In this document: piece after piece, positions 1-5,364 of the stretch | How the letters are laid out: each line of letters starts with the position of its first letter | Numbering within the stretch: the stretch's first letter is position 1 | Assembly (NCBI GenBank): GCA_003157225.1 | Contig: PMIZ01000136.1 | Coordinates: 1,911 to 7,274, forward strand | Direction of reading: 5' to 3' | Source of the DNA: Actinomycetota bacterium | GTDB taxonomy: Bacteria; Actinomycetota; Thermoleophilia; RBG-16-64-13 | DNA: 5,364 nt | Made by a program: the position numbers and the translations under genes | Notes under the pieces: model-generated | What the model was told of the DNA's origin: nothing | Databases searched by the model: none | What the model saw: the letters and a program-made list of their open reading frames with translations, nothing else

Positions 1-30
1 AAGAAGTACAAGAAGTGCTGCGGTGCTTGA
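1..30 (+). CDS. secA: Preprotein translocase ATPase SecA, C-terminal end (partial)
   Basis: Only the last nine codons and the TGA stop are in the window. They read KKYKKCCGA, which matches the end of the C-terminal zinc-binding tail of SecA (CxCxSGKKYKKCCG in the family). The two adjacent Cys are the second half of the metal-ligand set; the first pair lies upstream of the window. In the family, SecA is the cytosolic motor that drives preproteins through SecYEG, and this tail binds SecB, ribosomes or lipid. The match is short but very characteristic, and secA next to prfB is a known gene order in Gram-positive bacteria. The rest of the gene cannot be judged from here. Confidence 0.85.
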   Translation, partial: KKYKKCCGA

Positions 31-45
31 GCCGGCCCCGGCTCA
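28..45 (+). terminator. Hairpin overlapping the secA stop codon (possible terminator)
   Basis: TGAGCCGG (28-35) and CCGGCTCA (38-45) form an inverted repeat around CC. As RNA it can fold into a GC-rich stem of 7 bp with a 4-nt loop, and the TGA stop of secA lies in its 5' arm. No run of T follows, so it is not a classical intrinsic terminator. Terminators without a U-tract have been proposed in GC-rich Gram-positives, and the hairpin could also simply protect the secA 3' end. Confidence 0.4.
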
Positions 46-85
46 GCGCAACGCTTGGTCGCCAAGGCGCGCTGGACGGCTAGAT

Positions 86-124
86 GGTTCGTCCTCAGTC
101 GCGCCCGTAGCTCTGCGACGAACC
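86..124. repeat. Inverted repeat in the secA-prfB gap
   Basis: GGTTCGTC (86-93) is exactly complementary in reverse to GACGAACC (117-124), separated by 23 bases. CAG (96-98) and CTG (113-115) can extend the pairing inward. A competing shorter pairing is GTCGC (98-102) with GCGAC (115-119). It lies upstream of the putative prfB promoter, so it could be an operator-like site or a 3' structure on the secA transcript. Neither role is shown by the sequence. Confidence 0.35.
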
Positions 125-157
125 CTCCCTGCGCCCTCGTCTCGCCCGCGCGCCGTG

Positions 158-163
158 TATACT
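158..163 (+). promoter_or_regulatory. Putative -10 element for prfB (TATACT)
   Basis: TATACT matches the sigma-70/SigA -10 consensus TATAAT at five of six positions and stands out in a GC-rich gap. It ends 10 nt before the prfB ATG, so transcription would begin only about 0-5 nt upstream of the start codon. This would give a leaderless or nearly leaderless mRNA. That fits the absence of a purine-rich ribosome-binding site before the ATG. No convincing -35 hexamer is present 16-18 bp upstream (CCTCGT at 135-140 is poor). Confidence 0.4.
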
Positions 164-173
164 TCCCCCGAGC

Positions 174-1335
174 ATGGCTGAGAAGACAGAGAAACAAGCC
201 CCCTCCCTTGCCGAATATCGTGATCTTCTTGCGGTTCTTCGTGAGAAGTTCATGTGGGCAAGGGACTATCTTTGACCCCGCAACACTGAAGAGCGGCATC
301 GCCTCGCTGGAGGAGTCGATGCGTGCCCCCGATTTCTGGGATGACCAGGCCCACGCCCAAGTGGTGAGCACCAAGTACAGTCGTCTGCGCAGTCGCCTTG
401 AACACTACGACCGTCTGGCCGCGCAGATGGACGACGTTGAAGCGGTTCTCGATCTGGCCAACGAAGAGAGTACGGGTGACGAGGTACCGGAGGAACTCAT
501 AGACGAGGTGGATCGGCTGACGGCCGGCGTAGGTCGGGCTCTCGAACAACTGGAGGAGCAGCGGCTCTTCACCGGCGAGTTCGATGCGGGCGACGCTATC
601 ATGAGCATCCATCCCGGAGCCGGAGGCACCGAGAGCCAGGATTGGGCGGAGATGCTTCTGCGCATGTACCTACGCTGGGCTCAGGCGCGGGGCTTCACGG
701 TGGAGCTGAATGAAGCCAGCGAGGGCGACGAGGCGGGCATCAAGAGCGCCACTTTCACCGTCCACGGTGAAAACGCCTACGGACTGCTCTCCACCGAGCG
801 GGGCGTGCACAGGCTGGTGCGCATGTCACCCTTCGACGCGGCCGCCCGCCGGCACACCTCCTTCGCCTCGGTGGACGTGACGCCGCTCATCGACGGGGCA
901 GTGGAGCTGGACATCGACGAGAAGGAGCTGCGGGTGGAGACCTATCGCTCGTCAGGCGCCGGCGGCCAGCACGTCAACAAGACCGACTCCGCCGTAAGGA
1001 TCACCCACGTCCCAACCAAGACTGTCGTCCAATGCCAGAACGAGCGCTCGCAGATCCAGAACCGCGAGACGGCCATGCGGATGCTGCGGAGCAAGCTGCT
1101 CTTGCTGGAGCACGAGAAGCGGGACCAGGAGATGGCCCGGGAGAAGGGAGAGCAGAAAGAGATCGCCTGGGGTAGCCAGATCCGATCCTACGTCCTCGCT
1201 CCCTATACCTTGGTAAAGGATCACCGCACCAACTTTGAAAAAGGCAATGTCGAAGCCGTACTGAACGGCGCCATCGACGATTTCATACGCGAGTATGTCT
1301 GGCAGAGATCGACAGGCAAACTCGGCGCCCGGTAG
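174..1335 (+). CDS. prfB: Peptide chain release factor 2 (RF2), with programmed +1 frameshift
   Basis: RF2 recognises UGA and UAA in the ribosomal A site and triggers release of the finished protein. Translation starts at ATG 174 and reads 33 codons to CTT 270-272, where an in-frame TGA (273-275) follows. Skipping T273 moves the ribosome to the frame that runs from GAC 274 to TAG 1333-1335. The product is 386 residues, slightly longer than E. coli RF2 (365). Visible marks are the SPF anticodon-like tripeptide at residues 218-220 (RF2-specific; RF1 has PxT), the catalytic GGQ at 263-265 in SGAGGQHVNKT, and the WGSQIRSYV block near the C-terminus. The first-frame segment aligns with the normal RF2 N-terminus (LREKF..ARDYL then DPATL). 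The ATG is preferred because the only other possible start before the in-frame stop at 108-110 is a CTG. No clear Shine-Dalgarno sequence precedes it. Confidence 0.96.
261..276 (+). promoter_or_regulatory. RF2 programmed +1 frameshift site (autoregulation)
   Basis: The stretch AGG GAC TAT CTT TGA C has the layout of the E. coli prfB element AGG GGG TAT CTT TGA C. It has an internal SD-like AGGG, the same spacing, the slippery CTT, and a UGA followed by C, a weak termination context. When RF2 is scarce the ribosome pauses at UGA and slips +1 to read GAC as Asp. When RF2 is plentiful it terminates after 33 residues. The SD-like part (AGGGAC) is weaker than the E. coli AGGGGG, so efficiency may be lower. 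Slippage in this organism is inferred by homology. Confidence 0.94.
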
Positions 1336-1353
1336 CCTGATGGGCCTGATCGC

Positions 1354-1382
1354 TTGCGGCAGGCTTTCGTCGAGCCTCGCAG
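1354..1382 (+). terminator. Weak hairpin between prfB and ftsE
   Basis: AGGCT (1361-1365) and AGCCT (1373-1377) pair around a 7-nt loop. After a 2-nt bulge, TTGCG (1354-1358) can continue with CGCAG (1378-1382), counting one wobble pair. No T-run follows. It may be a weak terminator or attenuator between prfB and the ftsE operon, or have no role. I see no convincing promoter in the 88-nt gap (1336-1423), so read-through from prfB into ftsE is possible. Confidence 0.25.
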
Positions 1383-1403
1383 AATACTGGCTAGATGCTA
1401 AAA

Positions 1404-1411
1404 GAGGAGGT
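1404..1411 (+). promoter_or_regulatory. Ribosome-binding site of ftsE
   Basis: GAGGAGGT is a near-perfect Shine-Dalgarno sequence and the strongest in the window. It lies 12 nt before GTG 1424, longer than the usual 5-9. An in-frame TAG at 1418-1420 rules out any earlier start for ftsE, and the GTG start gives the expected FtsE N-terminus. The strong SD may compensate for the GTG codon and long spacing. Confidence 0.7.
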
Positions 1412-1423
1412 TGCAGGTAGCCC

Positions 1424-2107
1424 GTGATCAAGTTTGAAGACGTAACCAAGATCTACCCCCCGAGCACAGTCGGACTGGAGAAGGTCAACCTCCACATCGA
1501 AAAAGGCGAGTTCGTCTTCCTCGTGGGACCCTCTGGTTCCGGCAAATCAACCTTCATCCGCCTGCTCATCCGTGAACTCGAACCCGACCGGGGGCGCATC
1601 AGCGTGGGCGGCCGGGATTTGGCGACGCTTCGCAACTGGAAGATCCCGTATTTGCGGCGCAACATTGGCTGCGTCTTCCAGGATTTCAAGCTTCTCACCA
1701 ACAAGACCGCCTTCGACAATGTGATCTACGCCCTGGTCGTCACCGGCAATGCCACCGGGGCTTCCAAGAAGAAGGCGGCCGAGATCCTTTCCCTCGTCGG
1801 GCTGGGTCACAAGGCCAACAGCTACCCCAACGAACTCTCCGGTGGCGAGCAGCAACGTGTTTCCATCGCCCGGGCCTTCGTCAATCATCCTCCCTTGCTC
1901 ATAGCCGATGAACCTACCGGTAACCTCGACCCCGATACCTCCATGGGGATCATGCAGCTGCTCTACCGCATCAACAAGACGGGCACCACGGTGCTCATGG
2001 CCACGCACGACCGCGAGATGGTCGATCGGATGCGCCGCCGTGTCATCGCGCTCGATGCGGGCAAAGTGGTGCGCGATCAGAAGCGAGGCGGGTATGGGGA
2101 AGATTAG
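1424..2107 (+). CDS. ftsE: Cell division ATP-binding protein FtsE
   Basis: FtsE is the cytosolic ATPase of the FtsEX complex, an ABC-transporter-like machine that does not transport. It uses ATP hydrolysis to drive FtsX, which switches on peptidoglycan hydrolases at the division site or side wall. The 227-residue protein has a full set of ABC motifs: Walker A GPSGSGKS at 35-42, Q-loop Gln86 in IGCVFQDF, signature LSGGEQ at 138-143, Walker B LLIADEP at 158-164, D-loop NLD at 167-169 and the switch His195 in ATHD. The GCVFQDF..L and AFVNHPPLLIADEPTGNLDP stretches are typical of FtsE rather than of LolD or MacB relatives. Length is normal (about 220-230). GTG is the start because TAG lies two codons upstream in frame. 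Its end overlaps ftsX by 14 nt, which indicates translational coupling. Confidence 0.97.
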   Translation: MIKFEDVTKIYPPSTVGLEKVNLHIEKGEFVFLVGPSGSGKSTFIRLLIRELEPDRGRISVGGRDLATLRNWKIPYLRRNIGCVFQDFKLLTNKTAFDNVIYALVVTGNATGASKKKAAEILSLVGLGHKANSYPNELSGGEQQRVSIARAFVNHPPLLIADEPTGNLDPDTSMGIMQLLYRINKTGTTVLMATHDREMVDRMRRRVIALDAGKVVRDQKRGGYGED

Positions 2108-2978
2108 TTTCTTTCTGAAGGAGGCCTTCGGGTCTCTCAGGCGCAACTACTTCATGACGATAGCGGCCCTGGTCACGGTCTTCCTATCGATCGTAGTGCT
2201 CGGCGGCGTGCTGGTATTCGTCTACACCACCGACGCTCTCTTGAAGCAGGTGGAGCAGAAGGTGGAGATCACGGTGTACCTCAAGAACAACCCCGACCCG
2301 ACCTCGGACCAGGTCGCCGCGATGCAGAAGGAGATTACCGCTTGGCCGGAGGTCAAGAGCTGCACCTTCATCAGCAAGGAAGAGGCCCTTGCAAAGATGA
2401 AGGACTGGCTCAAGGACAACCCGGGCGCGCTCGAAGGCTTGAGCGGCAACCCTCTGCCGGGGTCCTTCGCGATCGCCCTCAACGATCCGCAGCTGGTACA
2501 GGCGGTGGCCGCCCGCTTCACCGGTGATCCGATCGTGGATACGGTCAATTATGGGCAGAAGGCCGCGGAGAAGCTGTTCAGATTCACGTCCTCCGCCCGG
2601 AACTTCATGCTCATCTTCATCGTGCTGCTTGGGATCGTCGCAGTACTTCTGATCTCGAACACCATCCGTCTTTCCATCTTCGCGCGCAAACGCGAGGTGG
2701 AGATCATGAAGCTGGTGGGGGCCACCAACTGGTTCATCCGTTGGCCGTTCGTGATAGAAGGAGTCACGGTCGGTTTCCTGGGCGCGGTGACTGCTTCCGT
2801 CCTCGTGTTGGTGCTGAACAGCTATCTGCTTGGCAGGCTGAGGAGCAGCCTTCTCTTCCTGACTGTCCCGCTCGACGCGGTGCCCTATGTTCGCGTGACC
2901 GTCATTCTTCTGGCTGTGGGAGTAGTCATCGGAGCGGCCGGTTCGGCCCTCGGGCTTCGGCGTTTTCTCAAGGTCTAG
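2094..2978 (+). CDS. ftsX: Cell division protein FtsX
   Basis: FtsX is the membrane subunit of FtsEX. The 294-residue protein has the family topology: a cytosolic N-terminus, TM1 at about 21-45, an extracellular domain at about 46-170, then TM2 (171-193), TM3 (219-245) and TM4 (267-287). The segment after TM2 (RLSIFARKREVEIMKLVGA) is the conserved FtsX/MacB-type signature thought to contact FtsE. The external domain has the usual FtsX pattern: VEITVYL, then a helical stretch with FISKEEAL, then NPLPGSFAI. In other bacteria this domain binds the coiled coil of the partner hydrolase (PcsB, EnvC, RipC, CwlO). ATG 2094 lies inside ftsE and is preceded directly by GAGGCGGG. The open frame extends further upstream, but only as an overlap of ftsE. 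The gene ends with tandem stops (TAG TAG, 2976-2981). Confidence 0.96.
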   Translation: MGKISFFLKEAFGSLRRNYFMTIAALVTVFLSIVVLGGVLVFVYTTDALLKQVEQKVEITVYLKNNPDPTSDQVAAMQKEITAWPEVKSCTFISKEEALAKMKDWLKDNPGALEGLSGNPLPGSFAIALNDPQLVQAVAARFTGDPIVDTVNYGQKAAEKLFRFTSSARNFMLIFIVLLGIVAVLLISNTIRLSIFARKREVEIMKLVGATNWFIRWPFVIEGVTVGFLGAVTASVLVLVLNSYLLGRLRSSLLFLTVPLDAVPYVRVTVILLAVGVVIGAAGSALGLRRFLKV

Positions 2979-3011
2979 TAGTCTCGCGTTTCAAGCCCGG
3001 GAGCGTGCCGG

Positions 3012-4280
3012 ATGGCTCTGCGCGAAGCTTGCAGCCATAGCCTCGTCAAGCTACTGAAGACGGCAGCCGCCGGACTGCTCATAGTCGCCCTATTCCTGGC
3101 GCCGCCGCTTCTAGTCGCGCCGACCCTCGGGACGGCTCGAGCGGCCTCCAGTGGGTCGCTCGGCGACAAACTGGACGTTGTCCGCTCCGAACTGAAGCAG
3201 ATTCGGGCCAGCCTGGAGAAAGCAAAGGTGGCCCAGCAGGCCGCCCAGGGGGACATCACGGCTCTCGATCAGAGCATCGACTTCGCGCAGGACGATGTCG
3301 ATGCTGCCGAGAAAGCCTTCACCGGAGCCGCGGACAAACTCACCGTCATCCGCGGCCAACTGGATCAGCTCACCGCTGACCTGGACAGCAAACAGCAAGA
3401 GCTGGAACAGGCGAAGACCGACCTTGCGAAGGAGCAGCAGGTATACAACGATCGGGTGGTCAGCGTCTACAAGTCGGGCGGGCAAGTGGCCTACTTGGCC
3501 GCGTTCCTTGAGACGGAGTCCATCGGCGACGTGGTTTCACGCGTGGACCTTCTATCGCGCGTTGTGAAACAGGACAACGCGGTTCTCGACCAGATCAAGA
3601 CGTTGAAGGGTAAGGTGGAGCAGCAGAAGGCGGCTCTCGAGGCCGAGCGCGCCAAGGTGGTGGTCCTCGAGAATGACCAGCAATCGCTGACTTCCGATCT
3701 GAAGGCGGCGGCGGATCAGAAGCAAGCCTCGCTGGATGAGCTGCAGGCCGCCAGGGCGGCGAAGCAGAAGGTCCTCGATGCCGCCGAGAAGCAGCTGGCC
3801 GCTTACAACAAGCAGGAAGACCAACTGCAGGCCGAGAGCGACCGCATCGCCGAACAGCTGCGAAAGGCGGCGGCCGGTGCTTCCACCCAGCCGGGCAAAG
3901 GGGTGCTTGCCCGGCCGGTGCCGGGCTCGGTCACGTCATCGTTCGGCTACCGGATCCATCCCATATTCCACGTGCGCAAGCTGCACACCGGTGTGGACCT
4001 GCAGGCAGCGATGGGCGACCCGATCCACGCAGCCGCCGCGGGCACTGTCATCTGGGCAGGCTGGCGCGGGGGTTACGGGAAATGCGTGATCATCCAGCAT
4101 AGTGGGAATCTGTCCACCTTGTATGGGCACCAATCGCAGATTCTCGTTTCCGTCGGACAGACGGTGAAGCGCGGCCAGGTCATTGGCAAGGTGGGAAGTA
4201 CCGGGTATTCTACCGGTCCGCACCTGCATTTCGAGGTAAGAGTCAACGGCACCCCGGTGGATCCTTTGGAGTATCTATGA
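3012..4280 (+). CDS. Secreted coiled-coil M23 (LytM) peptidoglycan hydrolase, probable FtsEX partner
   Basis: Predicted cell-wall endopeptidase of 422 residues. Residues 1-44 look like a Sec signal peptide: basic start, hydrophobic core at about 18-38, and likely cleavage after TARA44. Residues about 50-150 and 186-288 are Ala/Gln/Lys/Glu-rich coiled coils. Between them (about 151-185) is a less charged stretch, VYKSGGQVAYLAAFL and onward, like the hairpin tip of EnvC, PcsB and CwlO that docks on FtsX. Residues 298-420 are a LytM/peptidase M23 domain. Its zinc ligands appear intact (His325 and Asp329 in HTGVD, His406 in HLHFE), with catalytic His373 (YGH) and His404. It should therefore be active, unlike E. 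coli EnvC, whose LytM domain is degenerate. ATG 3012 has GGGAG at 2999-3003, 8 nt upstream, and stops precede it in frame. It lies 33 nt after ftsX. The exact bond cut is not deducible. Confidence 0.9.
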   Translation: MALREACSHSLVKLLKTAAAGLLIVALFLAPPLLVAPTLGTARAASSGSLGDKLDVVRSELKQIRASLEKAKVAQQAAQGDITALDQSIDFAQDDVDAAEKAFTGAADKLTVIRGQLDQLTADLDSKQQELEQAKTDLAKEQQVYNDRVVSVYKSGGQVAYLAAFLETESIGDVVSRVDLLSRVVKQDNAVLDQIKTLKGKVEQQKAALEAERAKVVVLENDQQSLTSDLKAAADQKQASLDELQAARAAKQKVLDAAEKQLAAYNKQEDQLQAESDRIAEQLRKAAAGASTQPGKGVLARPVPGSVTSSFGYRIHPIFHVRKLHTGVDLQAAMGDPIHAAAAGTVIWAGWRGGYGKCVIIQHSGNLSTLYGHQSQILVSVGQTVKRGQVIGKVGSTGYSTGPHLHFEVRVNGTPVDPLEYL

Positions 4281-5364
4281 TTTCAGGACGTTTCTGGCAT
4301 GTGAACAAGCGGTCAACAAGGGCGCTTCTTGTCCTTGCGGGGGTAGTCGTCGCTGTCGCGCTGGTGCTCGGTGGATTCATCCTGGGGATGAATCCGGACC
4401 GCGCCGTCAGCCTGCGGGGCATCTTCCCCGATAGCTGGTCCGGTCCGTATCGGTTGCAGGCGGAGATCGCGCAGAAGCTGGAATTGACATACTACAAGCA
4501 GGTCGATCCCAATGCCCTTCGAGTAGATGCGATCAACGGCATGGTGGGGGGCCTTGACGATCCGTGGACCGTCTACCTCGACCCCACGCAATACGCGGCT
4601 CTTCTCGCCGTGACCTCCGGAGAGTACGTCGGAGTAGGGATGGCAATGGAACTGCAGCAAGGACTGGTGGTAGTCATCTACACGTACAAAGGCAGCCCCT
4701 CCGACCTGGCCGGCATCCAGGCTGGGGATATCATCGTCTCCGTGAATGGTGTCTCTGTACAAGGACTGACTCTGACACAAGTGGTGGCTCGGGTCAGAGG
4801 CACCGAAGGGACGACGGTCAAGATGGGGATGTACCGGCCCGCCTCTCCCACTCCTACCACCACCAGCACCACTACTACAGAGAACGGGACGGCGGGTGGC
4901 TCCTCCGAGTCAACCACCTCGACCACCGCCCCGCCCACCGCGGACCTGTCCAAGCTGCCCCCCGGCGGAACGACCACGGAGCGCACACTCACGCGCAAGA
5001 ACATCGCGATCCCGGTAACGGAACGGAAGACCGTCTACGCCGGCAGCAAGCAAGTGGCTCTCATTACCTACTCCAGTTTCACCGACCATTCCGCCGAAGC
5101 GCTGCGGGCCGAGGTGAAGAAGGCGGTTGAGTCGGACCATGTGGCTGCCATCATTCTCGACCTGCGCGGCAACGGAGGCGGACTGCTCGACGAAGCGGTC
5201 GGGGTGGCCAGCATCTTCATCCCAAGCGGCGTTATCGTGCGAGTGGACGCGCGCCTGCAGCCGGAAAGCGACCGCGTCGCCAGCGGGAACGCCTACGCTA
5301 CAATCCCCTTGTACGTGCTAACCGACCGTCATACGGCGAGCGCATCCGAGATCGTCAGCGGGGC
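4277..5364 (+). CDS. S41 family C-terminal processing protease (CtpA-like), 3' end missing
   Basis: The first 362 codons of a carboxyl-terminal processing serine protease, open to the window edge. ATG 4277 overlaps the stop of the M23 gene as ATGA, so translation is probably coupled. Residues about 15-37 form one hydrophobic segment after a basic N-terminus (membrane anchor or uncleaved signal), placing the enzyme outside. A helical region with the family motif GLDDPWTVYL (92-101) comes next. A PDZ domain follows at about 117-187, with GIQAGDIIVSVNGV (146-159). A Thr/Ser/Pro-rich stretch occupies 188-234. The protease core follows, with DLRGNGGG (295-302) and the nucleophile motif TASASEI (353-359); the probable catalytic Ser is 355. 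The catalytic Lys and Gln expected about 25-30 residues later lie beyond the window. CtpA-type proteases trim or degrade envelope proteins from the C-terminus, in some bacteria cell-wall hydrolases. The substrate here is unknown. Confidence 0.93.
   Translation, partial: MISGRFWHVNKRSTRALLVLAGVVVAVALVLGGFILGMNPDRAVSLRGIFPDSWSGPYRLQAEIAQKLELTYYKQVDPNALRVDAINGMVGGLDDPWTVYLDPTQYAALLAVTSGEYVGVGMAMELQQGLVVVIYTYKGSPSDLAGIQAGDIIVSVNGVSVQGLTLTQVVARVRGTEGTTVKMGMYRPASPTPTTTSTTTTENGTAGGSSESTTSTTAPPTADLSKLPPGGTTTERTLTRKNIAIPVTERKTVYAGSKQVALITYSSFTDHSAEALRAEVKKAVESDHVAAIILDLRGNGGGLLDEAVGVASIFIPSGVIVRVDARLQPESDRVASGNAYATIPLYVLTDRHTASASEIVSG
4838..4978 (+). other. Thr/Ser/Pro-rich low-complexity insertion within the S41 protease gene
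   Basis: Codons 188-234 encode 47 residues of which 17 are Thr, 7 Ser and 7 Pro, including runs such as TPTTTSTTTT. At DNA level this gives clusters of ACC/ACT/AGC triplets at about 4848-4871 and 4911-4928. In CtpA/CtpB proteins the last strands of the PDZ domain are normally joined by a short turn (GTKVKLTIKR, a few residues, then FTLTR). Here the insertion sits at that turn, between VKMGMYR and ERTLTRKNIAIPV. The reading frame stays open and both flanks are conserved, so it is a real insertion and not a frameshift. Confidence 0.8.

Noticed and set aside
55..273. Single-frame start of prfB at TTG 55, giving a 426-residue protein without a frameshift
   Set aside because: The residues this frame encodes before 274 are Arg/Pro-rich and unlike RF2. 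The other frame from ATG 174 gives the proper RF2 N-terminus, ending exactly at CTT TGA C.
273..275. TGA in prfB as a disabling mutation or sequencing error
   Set aside because: The surrounding bases match the conserved programmed frameshift element with correct SD-like spacing, and homology continues across the junction.
1336..1423. Promoter for the ftsE operon
   Set aside because: TTGCGG at 1354-1359 resembles a -35, but no -10 hexamer lies at 16-18 bp; AATACT at 1384-1389 is too far away. The evidence is too weak to annotate.
952..1449. 165-codon open frame on the minus strand under prfB
   Set aside because: It lies opposite strongly conserved RF2 codons and resembles no protein I know. 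Long antisense frames are expected in GC-rich coding DNA.
1908..2093. Upstream extension of ftsX
   Set aside because: It runs through the conserved end of ftsE in another frame. ATG 2094 has an RBS and gives the normal FtsX N-terminus.
1547..2146. 199-codon open frame on the minus strand under ftsE
   Set aside because: It is antisense to conserved ABC motifs, with no recognisable product and no ribosome-binding site of note.
4838..4978. Thr-rich triplet clusters as a tandem repeat or CRISPR-like array
   Set aside because: There are no regular repeat units or spacers. The triplets are codons of a low-complexity protein segment in an open frame.
4564..5130. 188-codon open frame on the + strand inside the S41 gene
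   Set aside because: It is out of frame with the PDZ and S41 motifs, and its Arg/His/Gly-rich product is typical of a shadow frame.

Overview
The window reads as a stretch of ordinary bacterial chromosome with one compact run of genes, all on the + strand. GC content is high by eye (GC-rich third codon positions), except for a few AT-richer regulatory patches. The order is secA (3' end only), prfB, ftsE, ftsX, a coiled-coil M23 peptidase and an S41 (CtpA-type) protease, cut by the window end. A prfB-ftsE-ftsX order is typical of Actinomycetota, and secA-prfB adjacency is also common in Gram-positive bacteria. FtsE and FtsX resemble actinobacterial versions. The secreted proteins have Sec signals or membrane anchors but no lipobox, consistent with a monoderm. 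I favour a deep-branching actinobacterial or related Gram-positive lineage, without confidence below phylum.

Bases 1-30 are the last nine codons of SecA, with the second half of its C-terminal zinc-binding motif. Bases 31-173 hold no gene. This gap contains a near-perfect hairpin overlapping the secA stop, a second 8-bp inverted repeat, and a -10-like TATACT very close to the prfB ATG. prfB (174-1335) encodes release factor 2 in two frames. It is joined by a programmed +1 frameshift at CTT TGA C (270-276) with an SD-like AGGG at the classical spacing, so RF2 level controls its own synthesis.

ftsE (1424-2107) starts after an 88-nt gap with a weak hairpin. It is followed with a 14-nt overlap by ftsX (2094-2978), then after 33 nt by a secreted M23 hydrolase (3012-4280), then with an ATGA overlap by the S41 protease (4277 to the end). 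These four genes look like one transcription and translation unit. FtsE (ATPase) and FtsX (membrane protein with an external domain) form an ABC-type mechanotransmitter that activates a peptidoglycan hydrolase outside the cell. The coiled-coil M23 protein encoded beside them is the obvious partner. The S41 protease is a candidate for regulating that hydrolase by proteolysis.

I see no CRISPR array, mobile element, tRNA, rRNA or riboswitch. The most notable items are the intact RF2 frameshift element, the apparently catalytically complete LytM domain on an EnvC-like coiled-coil scaffold next to ftsEX, and a Thr/Ser/Pro-rich insertion inside the S41 protease next to its PDZ domain. These are variations on known systems. 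I found no clear evidence of an entirely new one.
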